Source: JALOLG01 sp963776935 (GTDB lineage Bacteria > Actinomycetota > Acidimicrobiia > Acidimicrobiales > Ilumatobacteraceae). From it: a stretch of DNA of 64,000 bases. The stretch lies in assembly GCA_963776935.1 (NCBI GenBank), contig CAVZOP010000002.1, positions 496,001 to 560,000 on the forward strand, given 5' to 3'. This document shows, piece after piece, positions 27,508-37,833 of this stretch (position 1 is its first letter; every line of letters begins with the position of its first letter). Below the pieces are notes generated by a model that saw only the letters and a list, made by a program, of their open reading frames with translations, searched no databases and was not told the DNA's origin. Both the position numbers and the translations under genes were made by a program.

Positions 27508-29015
27508 ACCTCAAACCGACCCGCGACGAGTTCCATGCCCTCGCTGCCGAACACAGCGTCGTGCCGGTGTGGACGGAACTGCTCGGCGACCTCGAGACAC
27601 CGGTCGCCGCGTTCCTGAAGCTCGTCGGCGACGGTCCGGGCTTCCTGCTGGAATCGGTCGAGCACGGCGAGCGATGGAGCCGCTTCTCGTTCGTGGGCCG
27701 CGACCCGTCGGCCACGCTGACACTTCGCGACGGTGAGCTGACGATCGACGGCGACCTGCCGCCCGGCATCCCCACCGACCAGGGGATCCTGGCCGCCATC
27801 GAGGCGCTGTTGAGCGTGTACTCGAGCCCGGCGTTCCCCGACCTCCCGCCGCTCCACGGCGGGATCATGGGGTACCTCGGTTACGACGTGATCCGCGAGG
27901 TCGAGCGCCTTCCGAACGTCCCGCACGACGACCACGGATTGCCAGACGCGGTGATGAGCGTCATCGGCTCACTCGCCGCGTTCGACCACTGGCGCCAGCG
28001 CGTGTACGTGATCGAGAGCGTGCCGACGCATGGCCTGTCGCCCGAGCAGCTCGACCTGGCGTACGACACCGCCGCGGCGTCGGTCGCCCAGGGGGTCGAG
28101 AACCTCGCCCGACCATTGCCGTACGTGCCAGCCGAACCACCGCGCATCGACGACGAGCTGCCCGACGTGCGCTCGTCGATGCCGGGTGGGCTCTACCAGA
28201 AGGCGGTCGAGGTGGCCAAGGAGTACATCCTCGACGGTGACATCTTCCAGGTCGTGCTCGCCCAGCGCTACGACCTGACGCTCGACGCCGATCCGTTCGA
28301 CGTGTACCGCGTGCTGCGTCAGGTGAACCCGAGCCCGTACATGTACTTCCTCCGTCACGACGAGATCACGATCGTCGGCTCATCGCCCGAGCCGATGGTG
28401 CAGGTGCTCGGCCGCAAGGTCATCTCGCGTCCGATCGCCGGGACGCGACGGCGGGGACGCACCGACGAGGACGATCGCCGGATGGCGGCCGAGCTGATCG
28501 AGCATCCCAAAGAACGCGCCGAGCACGTGATGCTGGTCGACCTCGCCCGCAACGACGTCGGGCGGGTGGCGCAGTTCGGGAGCGTGCACGTCGACGAGCT
28601 GATGACGCTCGAGCGCTACAGCCACGTGATGCACCTGACGTCGCAGGTGTCGGGTGAGCTGGTCGACGGGCTGGGCCCGATCGACGTGCTCCGGGCGACG
28701 CTGCCGGCCGGCACGGTGAGCGGAGCTCCGAAGGTGCGAGCGATGGAGATCATCGACGAGCTCGAACCGGTGAAGCGGGGCCCCTACGCGGGCGTCGTCG
28801 GGTACATCGACTGGAGTGGGAACCTCGACACGGCGATCGCCATCCGCACGATGTTCGTCCGGCCCGACGGCGACATCGCCAGCCTCCAGGCCGGGGCCGG
28901 CATCGTTGCCGACTCGATTCCCGACGACGAGGACCTGGAGTGCCGCAACAAGGCCGCCGCGCTGCTGGCCGCCATCCCCGCGGCACGGCGGATGACCGCC
29001 GCCCGTCGCGCCTGA
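27504..29015 (+). CDS. trpE: Anthranilate synthase component I
   Basis: 503 residues. The chorismate-binding half contains GDIFQVVLAQRY, SPSPYMYFLR-like region (NPSPYMYFL), RPIAGTRRRG, HVMLVDLARNDVGRV and AGAGIVADS. The N-terminal region contains LLESVEHGERWSRFSF, the tryptophan feedback site in other TrpE proteins. It starts tryptophan synthesis from chorismate. No trpG is adjacent. Confidence 0.95.
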   Translation: MNLKPTRDEFHALAAEHSVVPVWTELLGDLETPVAAFLKLVGDGPGFLLESVEHGERWSRFSFVGRDPSATLTLRDGELTIDGDLPPGIPTDQGILAAIEALLSVYSSPAFPDLPPLHGGIMGYLGYDVIREVERLPNVPHDDHGLPDAVMSVIGSLAAFDHWRQRVYVIESVPTHGLSPEQLDLAYDTAAASVAQGVENLARPLPYVPAEPPRIDDELPDVRSSMPGGLYQKAVEVAKEYILDGDIFQVVLAQRYDLTLDADPFDVYRVLRQVNPSPYMYFLRHDEITIVGSSPEPMVQVLGRKVISRPIAGTRRRGRTDEDDRRMAAELIEHPKERAEHVMLVDLARNDVGRVAQFGSVHVDELMTLERYSHVMHLTSQVSGELVDGLGPIDVLRATLPAGTVSGAPKVRAMEIIDELEPVKRGPYAGVVGYIDWSGNLDTAIAIRTMFVRPDGDIASLQAGAGIVADSIPDDEDLECRNKAAALLAAIPAARRMTAARRA

Positions 29016-29019
29016 GCCG

Positions 29020-29568
29020 TCAAGCGGCGAGGATGAGCAGGAAGATCGGCACGAACATGGCGAAGACGGTCGTGATCGCGATCGTGCTGAAGACGAGTGC
29101 CGGGAACGTGGTGACCGCCCTCAACATCGACATCAGCCAGCGGTAGTCGTCGGCTCGATTGTCGATGGCGTCGCGAAGCGAGAAGAACTCACGCGACACG
29201 ACCAGCACCGACCCGTCCCCCTGGCGCTCCTCGGCCTCGACGGCGTCGACCATCGTGCGTGTCGCCGGATGCCCGAACTCGAGCAGTGACGCCAGTTCGG
29301 CGACGAGCGCGTTGACGTGGTACCCGACCGAAGCCAGCCGCCAACGCGTCACGAACGCGTTGCGGACTGCGACAGCACCGAAACCGAGTGCGAGCACGGT
29401 CCAGACCGTTTGGGCGTTGCCGTCGAGGGCGGCGAGGCCGAGGAGGAACGAGGTCGTGCCGATCAGTACGACGGCGACGAACACGTAGCTCGCGAACGTG
29501 GTTGCCCGTGCCGCCAAGCGGATGACGCCGTCGACGGCGCGGCGGGCGAGTTCGTCGACCTCTGCCAT
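29020..29568 (-). CDS. Membrane protein of unknown function
   Basis: 182 residues. Two adjacent transmembrane helices near 24-70, a soluble middle with EAEERQGDGSVLVV and DNRADDYRWLM, then a C-terminal hydrophobic hairpin (VFSTIAITTVFAMFVPIFLLIL). It converges on trpE with a 4-base gap. No family recognised. Confidence 0.7.
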   Translation of the reverse strand: MAEVDELARRAVDGVIRLAARATTFASYVFVAVVLIGTTSFLLGLAALDGNAQTVWTVLALGFGAVAVRNAFVTRWRLASVGYHVNALVAELASLLEFGHPATRTMVDAVEAEERQGDGSVLVVSREFFSLRDAIDNRADDYRWLMSMLRAVTTFPALVFSTIAITTVFAMFVPIFLLILAA

Positions 29569-29603
29569 GGCGGTTCTGAGTGTGGCACGCCAGACTGGGG
29601 TCG

Positions 29604-30261
29604 ATGGGTAGCCCGTGGCTCGACGACAATCGCGACACCGTCACCGTCACGGGCACCGACGCGATGACGTACCTGCAGTCCCAGGTCTCGCAGGAGATCA
29701 GAGACCTCGGGGTCGGCGACAGTCGCTGGACGTTCCTCCTCGCTGCCGAACGGCCGGATCGACGTGCTGGCGCGCATCACGCGCGTCGCCGACGAGACCT
29801 ACCGGCTCGACACCGACGGGGGATTCGGCACGGTACTGCTCGATCGCGTCAACCGCTTCAAGATCCGCGTCCGGGCCGAGGTCGAGTTGACGGCGTCGAC
29901 CGGAACGCCGCTCGGCGACGGGGCGGACCGCGAGCGCATCGAGGCCGGGTGGCCCCGGATGGGCGCCGAGATCATCTCGGGCGAGACGATCCCGGCCGAG
30001 ACCGGGCTCAACTCGGTCGCCGTCAACTTCACCAAGGGCTGCTACCCCGGCCAGGAGTTGGTCGAGCGGATGGACAGCCGGGCGGCGGTGGCGCCACGGT
30101 CGTTGCGACGCCTCGACGTGGCCGAGGGCGCGGCGGCCGGCGATCCGATCGTCGATGCCGACGGCAACGAGGTGGGCGTGCTGACGACGGTCAGTGGCAC
30201 GCGGGCACTGGGGTACGTGAAACGCAACTCCGACGTCGGTGAGCCCGTCACGCACTCGTGA
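29604..30261 (+). CDS. YgfZ/GcvT-domain folate-binding protein, apparent +1 frameshift
   Basis: The N-terminal part reads VTVTGTDAMTYLQSQVSQ; the frame moves by one base near 29,742 into LPNGRIDVLARITRVADETY. The signature KGCYPGQE is present and is diagnostic of YgfZ proteins, which help iron-sulphur cluster repair with folate. Repaired length is about 218 residues, shorter than E. coli YgfZ. Its 3' end overlaps the convergent M50 protease gene by 14 bases. Confidence 0.82.
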
Positions 30262-31453
30262 GGGCGGCGCGCAGTCGGCGCAGCTCGGGATCGTCGCGCA
30301 GCACCGCCAACTCCGGCGCGTGATCGATCGCATCGGCGACGCTCAGTGCCTGGCCGGACGAGGCCGCGACGGCGGCGTGCAACCAGTTGATCGCCGTGCT
30401 CTTGTCGCCCATCGCCGCCGCCGCCCGGGCAACCGCGATCGCGCTGGCGGGTGAGCGGTTCCGCGAGAACGACGCTGCCGCGTACTGGCCGGCTGTGATC
30501 CTGTCGCCGGTGCGCAGCAGCGCGTCGGCGAGCACGTACTCGCTGAGCGGGTTACCGACCGGGAGCGGCCGGGGGAGCAGCTGTACGAGTGGCTTGAGCT
30601 GTTCGGGTGTGGCCGCGTCGGGTGGCCACCAACGCTGCGGCGTGGACGACGCGATGTCGGAGATCAGCACCGATCGCGCCTCGTCGGGCCGGCCGGCGGT
30701 GAGCGCCCGATGCGCCCGGTACCAGGGGGACAGTTCTTGGCCGGGGAGCATCATGCCCGACCGGCCGGTGAGCCATGCCGATCGCTCGGCGTCGGCCGCG
30801 GCGGCGATCGAACGTCGTGGTCCGGACACGCTGGTGGCATTGAGCATCTGGAACTGGGAGAACAGCAAGAAGGCGATGAAGATCGCGTACGAGCGGGTTT
30901 CCTCGTCGACGAAGCACCACAGCGCGACGGCGCCCGTGACGACGAGGCTGGCGATGATCGTCGCCCGCCGCGCGCGTGGGCCGAACACGACCTCGAGCCC
31001 GGTCTGGGCGATGTGGCCACCGTCGAGTGGCAGCACGGGCACGAGGTTGAGCACGCCGATCATCGGGCCGGCCCACCAGATCGCGTACGCAGCGTCGGAG
31101 CTGTTGTAACTGTCGCTGTCGATGGGGTTCACACCCATGGCGGCGAGCACGGCGACGCTCGACAGGATGTGGATGCCCGGTCCGGAGAACGAGATCAGCG
31201 CCCGCTGTGCCTTCGACAGTGGTCGGGTCGGGACGAACGACGTGTAGCCGGCGAGGAAGTCGAGTGAGATCTCGGCGCGGGCGCCGTTGTGGCGGGCGGC
31301 GAAGGCGTGGCCGAACTCGTGCACGAGCGTGAACGCCGTGAGCGCGGCGGCGAGCCACAGCCCGAACTCGTTGCCGTGCAGGCCGATGATCAAGACCATG
31401 AAGATGATGAACCCCGGCCTGATCCGCACGTCGAACCCCAGCAGCCGGAACAT
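30248..31453 (-). CDS. Site-2-protease-like M50 membrane metalloprotease
   Basis: 401 residues. Zinc motif H45-E46-F-G-H49 and D144 in LPLDGGHI lie in transmembrane helices, as in M50 proteins. The soluble C-terminal half (about 220-401) is Ala/Arg-rich and helical, probably TPR-like, which is not usual for minimal M50 enzymes. Function may be in membrane-signal cleavage. Divergent from ppdK. Confidence 0.88.
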   Translation of the reverse strand: MFRLLGFDVRIRPGFIIFMVLIIGLHGNEFGLWLAAALTAFTLVHEFGHAFAARHNGARAEISLDFLAGYTSFVPTRPLSKAQRALISFSGPGIHILSSVAVLAAMGVNPIDSDSYNSSDAAYAIWWAGPMIGVLNLVPVLPLDGGHIAQTGLEVVFGPRARRATIIASLVVTGAVALWCFVDEETRSYAIFIAFLLFSQFQMLNATSVSGPRRSIAAAADAERSAWLTGRSGMMLPGQELSPWYRAHRALTAGRPDEARSVLISDIASSTPQRWWPPDAATPEQLKPLVQLLPRPLPVGNPLSEYVLADALLRTGDRITAGQYAAASFSRNRSPASAIAVARAAAAMGDKSTAINWLHAAVAASSGQALSVADAIDHAPELAVLRDDPELRRLRAALTSA

Positions 31454-31561
31454 CGTGTCCAGGCTACGACCCTTTGGAACCCGCCCTCCCGCATCCGGTG
31501 CACATCCGCCGCCCCTCGGCCCTTACACCCTCGGCCTCGCTCGACCCTAGACTCGCCGAAC

Positions 31562-34214
31562 GTGCCATACGTCTACGCCTTCGACCACAAGCATCGCCGC
31601 CCGCCAATGGAGTACAAGGACCTCCTCGGTGGGAAGGGGGCCAATCTCGCCGAGATGACGAGCGTGCTGAAGCTGCCGGTGCCACCGGGCTTCACGATCT
31701 CGACGGATGCCTGCCGCGCGTACATGCGCGGCGGGTGGCCGGCCGGCCTCAACGACGAGATCACCAAGCACGTGGCGAAGCTCGAAAAGACGATGGGCCG
31801 CACGCTGGGCGATCCATCCGATCCGTTGCTGGTCAGTGTGCGATCGGGCGCCAAGTTCTCGATGCCGGGGATGATGGACACCGTCTTGAACCTCGGCCTG
31901 AACGACAAGAGCGTCAAGGGGCTCGCCAAGGTGACCGACGACGAGCGGTTCGCCTACGACAGCTACCGGCGCTTCATCTCGATGTACGGCCGGATCGTGC
32001 TCGACGTCGACGGCGAGCTGTTCGAGCACCCGCTCGAGGACGCCAAGCGCCGCGCCAACGTCAAGACCGACGCCGAGCTCAGTGCCGCCGAGCTGAAGAA
32101 GCTGAGCGCCCACTACAAGGACGTCGTCAAGGCGCAGACCGGCAAGCCGTTCCCACAGCAGCCGATGGCGCAACTCCGCGGTGCGGTCGAGGCGGTCTTC
32201 CGATCGTGGAACGGCGCCAGGGCGATCGCCTACCGGGTCCGCGAGCGCATCAGCCACGATCTGGGCACGGCTGTCAACGTGCAGACGATGGTGTTCGGGA
32301 ACCGCGACGACAACTCGGGCACCGGCGTCGGATTCACCCGCAACGCGGCGACCGGCGAGAACCGCCCCTACGGCGACTTCCTGATCAAGGCCCAGGGCGA
32401 AGACGTCGTCGCCGGCATCCGGAACACCGAGGATCTCGACGCCCTCGCCGGCCACTTCCCCGCCATCCACGACGAGCTGTTCGAGATCTTCGAGCGCCTC
32501 GAGCGCCACTACCGCGACATGTGTGACACCGAGTTCACGATCGAGCAGGGCAAGCTCTGGATGCTGCAGACGCGAGTCGGCAAGCGCACCGGCGGCGCCG
32601 CGTTGCGGATGGCCGTCGACATGGCGAAGGGCACCGGTCGCGGCGCCGGCAAGTGGAAGCTCTCCAAGCGTGAAGCCGTGATGCGCGTGACCGCCGAGCA
32701 TCTCGACTCCGTGCTGCACCCGCAGTTCGAGGGGCGTGGCAAAGTTCTCGCCAAGGGTCTTGCCGCGTCACCGGGTGCGGCGGTCGGCAAGGTGTACTTC
32801 ACCGCCGACGACGCCGTCGACGCCGCCGACCGCGGCGAGAAGGTCGTGCTCGTGCGCAACGAGACGAGCCCGGAGGACGTCCACGGGATGATGGTCGCCG
32901 AGGGCATCCTCACTGCTCGTGGCGGCCTCGTCAGCCACGCCGCGGTGGTCGCCCGTGGCTGGGGGACCCCGGCCGTCGTTGGGGCCGAGGCGATCAAGAT
33001 CGTCGGCAAACAGTTCTCCGTCGGCGACATCGTCGTCCAGGAGGGTGACGTGATCTCCGTCGACGGCACGAGCGGCGAGGTCGTGCTCGGCGAGATGAAG
33101 ATGGCGGCCGCCAAGCCGCCGCCCGAGTTCGACGTGATCCTCGGCTGGGCCGACGAGATCCGCCGCGGCAAGCTCGGCGTGCGCGCCAACGCCGACACCG
33201 GCGAGGACGCCACCAATGCCCGTGGGCTCGGCGCCGAGGGCATCGGGCTGTGCCGTACGGAGCACATGTTCCTCGCCCCCGACCGCTTGCCCGTCGTGCG
33301 CAAGATGATCCTCGCCAACACCGAGGACGAGGAAGCCGAGGCGCTCGACGAGCTCCGCCGCGGTTCAGCAGGCCGACTTCGAGGAGATCCTCGAGGCGAT
33401 GGACGGGCTGCCCGTCACGGTGCGCCTCCTCGATCCGCCGCTGCACGAGTTCTTGCCGTCGACCGAGGAGTTGCGGATCAAGGAAGCGGTGTCGGGGCTG
33501 GACGAGACCGAGAAGGAGATGCTCCACGCCGCCGAGAGCTGGGCCGAGCACAACCCGATGATCGGCACACGCGGCGTCCGGCTCGGCGTGATCAAGCCCG
33601 GCTTGTACGCGATGCAGGTCCGGGCGCTGCTCGACGCGGCCACCAAACTGCGTGCCGCCGGTGGTAATCCCATCGTCGAGATCATGATCCCGCTCACCGT
33701 GACGCGAGAGGAGATGGCGCTCGCCCGCAGCTGGGTCGAGACGGAGATCGAGGACGAGTACAAGGGCGTCCGCGACCGTCCGGAGGTCACGATCGGAACG
33801 ATGATCGAGACGCCCCGCGCCGCGCTGCGCGCCGACGAGATCGCCGAGGTCTCCGACTTCTTCAGCTTCGGCACCAACGACCTCACGCAGATGGCGTTCG
33901 GCTTCAGCCGCGACGACATCGAGAGCCGGATGATGCCCGCCTACCTGGAGCAGGGCCTGCTCGAACGCAATCCGTTCGAGACCATCGACCGGGGCGGCGT
34001 CGGCGAGCTCGTCAAGATCGGCGCCGAGCGTGGCCGCAAGACAAAGCCGAAGTTGAAGCTCGGTGTGTGCGGCGAGCACGGCGGCGATCCCGAGTCGATC
34101 GCGCTGTTCTACGAGGCCGGTCTCGACTACGTGAGCTGCTCGCCGTTCCGGGTGCCGATCGCCCGTCTCGCCGCAGCTCAGGCGATCGTCGGGGCGTCCG
34201 AGTCGACCAAGTAG
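31562..34214 (+). CDS. ppdK: Pyruvate phosphate dikinase, apparent +1 frameshift
   Basis: Start GTG 31562. The ATP-grasp part has LLGGKGANLAEMTSVLKLPV and GFTRNAATGE; the phosphohistidine domain has GGLVSHAAVVARGWGTPAVVG (catalytic His in SHAA); the PEP-utilising barrel has GIGLCRTEHMF, RLLDPPLHEFLP and GTNDLTQMAFGFSRDD. The frame moves by one near 33,359. Total length is three times 884 plus one base, so a single extra base restores a normal 883-residue enzyme. A probable sequence error. Confidence 0.92.
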
Positions 34215-34246
34215 GGCCGCCGTCCGCCGCCGGTAGCGTCCAACGC

Positions 34247-34966
34247 ATGGAAATCGCAACCCGCCACACCCCGGCATACGGCGTGGCCCGACTGACGCTC
34301 ACTGGAGGCGAGCCGGTTCGGGTCGAGTCCGGGGCGATGATGGCCATGTCGGCCGGGGTGACGCTGGAGTCCAAGGCTGAGGGCGGCGTCATGAAGTCGC
34401 TCAAGCGCGCCGCACTCGGCGGCGAGAGCTTCTTCATCTCGACGTACACGGCGCCCGCCCAGGGCGGCTTCGTCGACGTCGCGGCCCGGCTGCCCGGCGA
34501 CATCGCCCACTACCCGGTCGATCCGTCCCAGGCACTGTTCATCTCGAAGGGCTCGTGGATGGCGAACGAGCAGAGCGTCACCGTCAACACGCAGTGGGGT
34601 GGCTTCAAGAACATGTTCGGCGCCGAGGGTGGGTTCATCCTGCGTGCCGAGGGCTCCGGACAGGTCGTGTTCGCGTGCTACGGCGCGCTGGAGGTGTGGA
34701 ACCTCCAGGAAGGCCAGCACATCACGGTCGACACCGGGCACATGGTCGCCTACGAGGACTCGGTGCAGATGGCGATCCGCCAGGCGGGTGGCGGTGTGGT
34801 CAAGATGTTCAAGAGCGGCGAGGGCCTGGTGTTCGACTTCTCGGGTCCCGGTCGGGTCTGGACGCAGACCCGCAACCCGAACGAACTGCTCGGCTGGATC
34901 GGGGCGTCGTTGGGCCAGGGCAGCAGCAGCAGCCCGTCCATCGGCGGCCTGTTCGGCAGGGGCTGA
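34247..34966 (+). CDS. AIM24/TIGR00266 family protein
   Basis: 239 residues. The Gly-rich beta domain starts with PAYGVARLTLTGGEPVRVES and contains FVDVAARLPGDIAHYPVD and WGGFKNMFGAEGGFILRAEG. The C-terminus is low-complexity Gly/Ser. Family members are soluble, with an unknown role, often next to stress genes. It precedes a TerC-like gene on the same strand. Confidence 0.85.
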   Translation: MEIATRHTPAYGVARLTLTGGEPVRVESGAMMAMSAGVTLESKAEGGVMKSLKRAALGGESFFISTYTAPAQGGFVDVAARLPGDIAHYPVDPSQALFISKGSWMANEQSVTVNTQWGGFKNMFGAEGGFILRAEGSGQVVFACYGALEVWNLQEGQHITVDTGHMVAYEDSVQMAIRQAGGGVVKMFKSGEGLVFDFSGPGRVWTQTRNPNELLGWIGASLGQGSSSSPSIGGLFGRG

Positions 34967-34969
34967 CAC

Positions 34970-36054
34970 GTGCATCTCCTCGGGCTCCTCGCGCGCCGAG
35001 GGCGACGACGCGAGCAAGTTCGTCGACATCGACGCCCAGCCGTGGCAGTGGGGTGTGCTGCTCGCGATCATCATCTCGCTCCTGATGATCGACCTCCTGA
35101 TCATCCATCGTCATCCGCACGTGATCCACGTGCGACAAGCGGCGATCGAGGCGGCCGATCTGGGTGTCATGCGGCCTGGCGTTCGCGTTCGTGGTATGGG
35201 CGTGGTTCGGGGGTGCCGCGGCAGGCGAGTACCTGTCGGGCTACCTGATCGAGGAGAGCCTCAGCATCGACAACGTGTTCGTCTGGGCGCTCATCCTCGC
35301 CTACTTCCTGGTTCCCGCGGAGTACCAGCACCGGGTGCTGTTCTGGGGCATCTTCGGCGCGCTCGTGCTGCGAGCCACGTTCATCTTCGCCGGCATCGCC
35401 CTCATCGAACGGTTCGACTGGGTGCTGTACGTCTTCGGCGCGTTCCTGCTCTACACCTCCGCCAAACTGATCTTCAGCGACAACGAGCACGTCGACCCCG
35501 GCAAGAGCCGGTTCCTGAAGGTCGTCCACCGCATCGTGCCGTCGACCGACCAACTCGACGGTCAGAAGCTGTTCACACGAATCGACGGCAGGCTCCTGGC
35601 CACGCCGCTGTTCGCCGTGCTCGTCCTCGTCGAGGGCACCGACGTACTGTTCGCCGTCGACAGCGTGCCGGCGGTGCTCGCGGTCAGTCGCGAGCAGTTC
35701 ATCGTGTTCTCGTCGAACGCGTTCGCGATCCTCGGGTTGCGAGCGATGTACTTCCTCCTCGCCGACCTGCACGGACGGTTCTCGTACCTCCAGCAGGGAC
35801 TCGCGATCATCCTCGCCTTCGTCGGGGTGAAGATGCTCGTCAACGAGTGGTACCACATCCCGACGTGGCTCTCGCTCGTCGTCATCGTGGTCGTCCTGAC
35901 GGCATCGATCGGCTTCTCACTCAAGTCAGAGCGACTCACAGTCGCAGCCGAGTCGGCTCGCGAGGGCCCTCACGTCCCCGACGGCGGGAAACACGAGATC
36001 CACGCCGACACCACCGGATCGGCAGAGCCGGGGCCGCCCTACGATGAGCGGTAG
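34970..36054 (+). CDS. TerC-family integral membrane protein, two apparent +1 frameshifts
   Basis: The main part, from about 35,158, has the TerC hallmarks GYLIEESLSIDNVFVWALI and VEGTDVLFAVDSVPAVLA. The preceding part reads DIDAQPWQWGVLLAIIISLL in the frame before. The two join at about 35,155 after removal of one base. A further base near 34,982 would join the GTG at 34970 to that first part. Length is three times 361 plus two, which fits two insertions. TerC proteins occur in metal-ion and tellurite resistance. The 5' end is uncertain. Confidence 0.78.
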
Positions 36055-36087
36055 TCGCGCTCGACGCCACCGTTAGCCTCGGCCTGC

Positions 36088-37833
36088 ATGGCGATCGTCG
36101 ACGACGACATCGAGCGGATCCGCTCGACGGTTTCGATCGTCGACGTCGTGGCGCAGCACGTCCAGCTGCGCAAGAGCGGCCGCAACTGGCTCGGTTTGTG
36201 CCCCTTCCATGCCGAGCGGACCCCGTCGTTCAACGTGCGTGAGGAGACCGGTCGCTACAAGTGCTTCGGCTGCGACGCATCCGGTGACGTGTTCACGTTC
36301 GTCCAGGAGATCGAACACGTCGACTTCGTGGGCGCCGTCGAGCAGCTGGCCGCCAAGGCCGGGATCCAGCTCACGTACACGACCGCCGGCCACAGCAAGG
36401 AGCGGGCCCGCCGCAAGCAGCTCGTCGAGGCGATGACGAAGGCGATCGAGTGGTACCACGACCGGCTCCTGAACGACCCGGACGCCCGCTCGGCACGCGA
36501 CTACCTGCGCAGCCGCGGTCTCGCCGGCGACGTGGCGCGCACGTTCAAGATCGGATGGGCGCCCGACGAGTGGGATGCGCTGTCGCGCGGCGCCGGGGTT
36601 GCGCCCGACCTGTTGCGCGACAACGGTCTGGCGTTCTCGAATCGGTCCGGGCGGCTGCAGGACGCGTTCCGTGCCCGCGTGTTGTTCCCGATCTTCAACG
36701 AGAACGGGGAGGCGGTCGGCGTCGGTGGCCGGATCCTGCCGGGGTCGACCGATCCGGCGAAGTACAAGAACTCGCCGGAGACGCCGATCTACACCAAGTC
36801 GAAGACGCTGTACGGGCTCAACTGGGCCAAGGCTGACATCGTCGCCGCCGATCAGGCGATCGTGTGCGAGGGCTACACCGACGTGATCGGCTTCCATCGA
36901 GCTGGGCTGCCGCGTGCCGTCGCCACGTGCGGGACGGCGTTCACCGAGGAGCACGTTCGGCTGCTGAAGCGGTACGCCAACCGGGTCGTGCTGGCGTTCG
37001 ACGCCGACGCCGCCGGTCAGGGAGCGGCCGAACGGTTCTACGAGTGGGAGCAGAAGTACCAGGTCGAGGTCAGCGTGGCGCGCTTCCCAGGCGGCAAGGA
37101 CCCGGGGGAGCTGGCCCAATCCGACCCAGAGGCGCTCGCCGCGGCGGTCGGTTCGGCCCCGCCGTTTCTCGGCTTCCGGCTCGACCGGGTGCTGCAGGGT
37201 CAGTCGCCGCAGTCACCGGAGCAGCGTGCCCGTCTCGGTGAGGTCGCGATGGCCGTCATCAACGAGCATCCCAACTCGAACGTGCGCAAGCTGTACGCCG
37301 GCCAGGTGGCGGCCCAGGTCGGGCTGCCCGTCGCCGACCTCGTGCAGCTGGCCGAGCGCGGTGTGCGTCGCCCGCAAGTACACGTGTCGGCCAATCGCTC
37401 CCGCCGCGGGCAGCGCGAGAACGCCGAGTTCGTGGCGATCACCAAGCTCGTCCAGGACTGGGACTCGATCGCCCCGTGGTTGGTCGAATCGTTGTTCGCC
37501 GACGAGCTGTACCGCCGGGCCTTCCTCGCCATCGCCGCTTCCGGAGGCGACCTGGCGAGCGCCCTGGCGGAGGCCGATCCCGAGGCGCGCGAGGTGCTCG
37601 AACGGGCCGCTGTCGTCGACCTGGAGGTCGAGGCCGAGGTCGAGGCCCGCAACCTGATCGCGGCCGCCGTCCGGCGCGAGCTCGGCCGCACGGCGTCGAC
37701 CAACGATCCGGCGCTCGAGTTGGACGATCGCGAGGCCCGCCTGCGACTCGAAGACCTGGGGGTACAGGAACACGCGGCGGATGCGGCGGACTGGTTGCTA
37801 GGTTGGCTGGCGGGCCGAACGGAAGGACGTTGA
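36088..37833 (+). CDS. dnaG: DNA primase
   Basis: 581 residues. The zinc site is C38, H41, C59 and C62 (LCPFHAERTPSF and KCFGC). The TOPRIM part has AIVCEGYTDVIGFHRAG and VVLAFDADAAGQGA. The C-terminal helicase-binding domain is present (about 450-580). Its stop shares a base with the rpoD start (TGATG), part of the macromolecular synthesis operon. Confidence 0.96.
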   Translation: MAIVDDDIERIRSTVSIVDVVAQHVQLRKSGRNWLGLCPFHAERTPSFNVREETGRYKCFGCDASGDVFTFVQEIEHVDFVGAVEQLAAKAGIQLTYTTAGHSKERARRKQLVEAMTKAIEWYHDRLLNDPDARSARDYLRSRGLAGDVARTFKIGWAPDEWDALSRGAGVAPDLLRDNGLAFSNRSGRLQDAFRARVLFPIFNENGEAVGVGGRILPGSTDPAKYKNSPETPIYTKSKTLYGLNWAKADIVAADQAIVCEGYTDVIGFHRAGLPRAVATCGTAFTEEHVRLLKRYANRVVLAFDADAAGQGAAERFYEWEQKYQVEVSVARFPGGKDPGELAQSDPEALAAAVGSAPPFLGFRLDRVLQGQSPQSPEQRARLGEVAMAVINEHPNSNVRKLYAGQVAAQVGLPVADLVQLAERGVRRPQVHVSANRSRRGQRENAEFVAITKLVQDWDSIAPWLVESLFADELYRRAFLAIAASGGDLASALAEADPEAREVLERAAVVDLEVEAEVEARNLIAAAVRRELGRTASTNDPALELDDREARLRLEDLGVQEHAADAADWLLGWLAGRTEGR

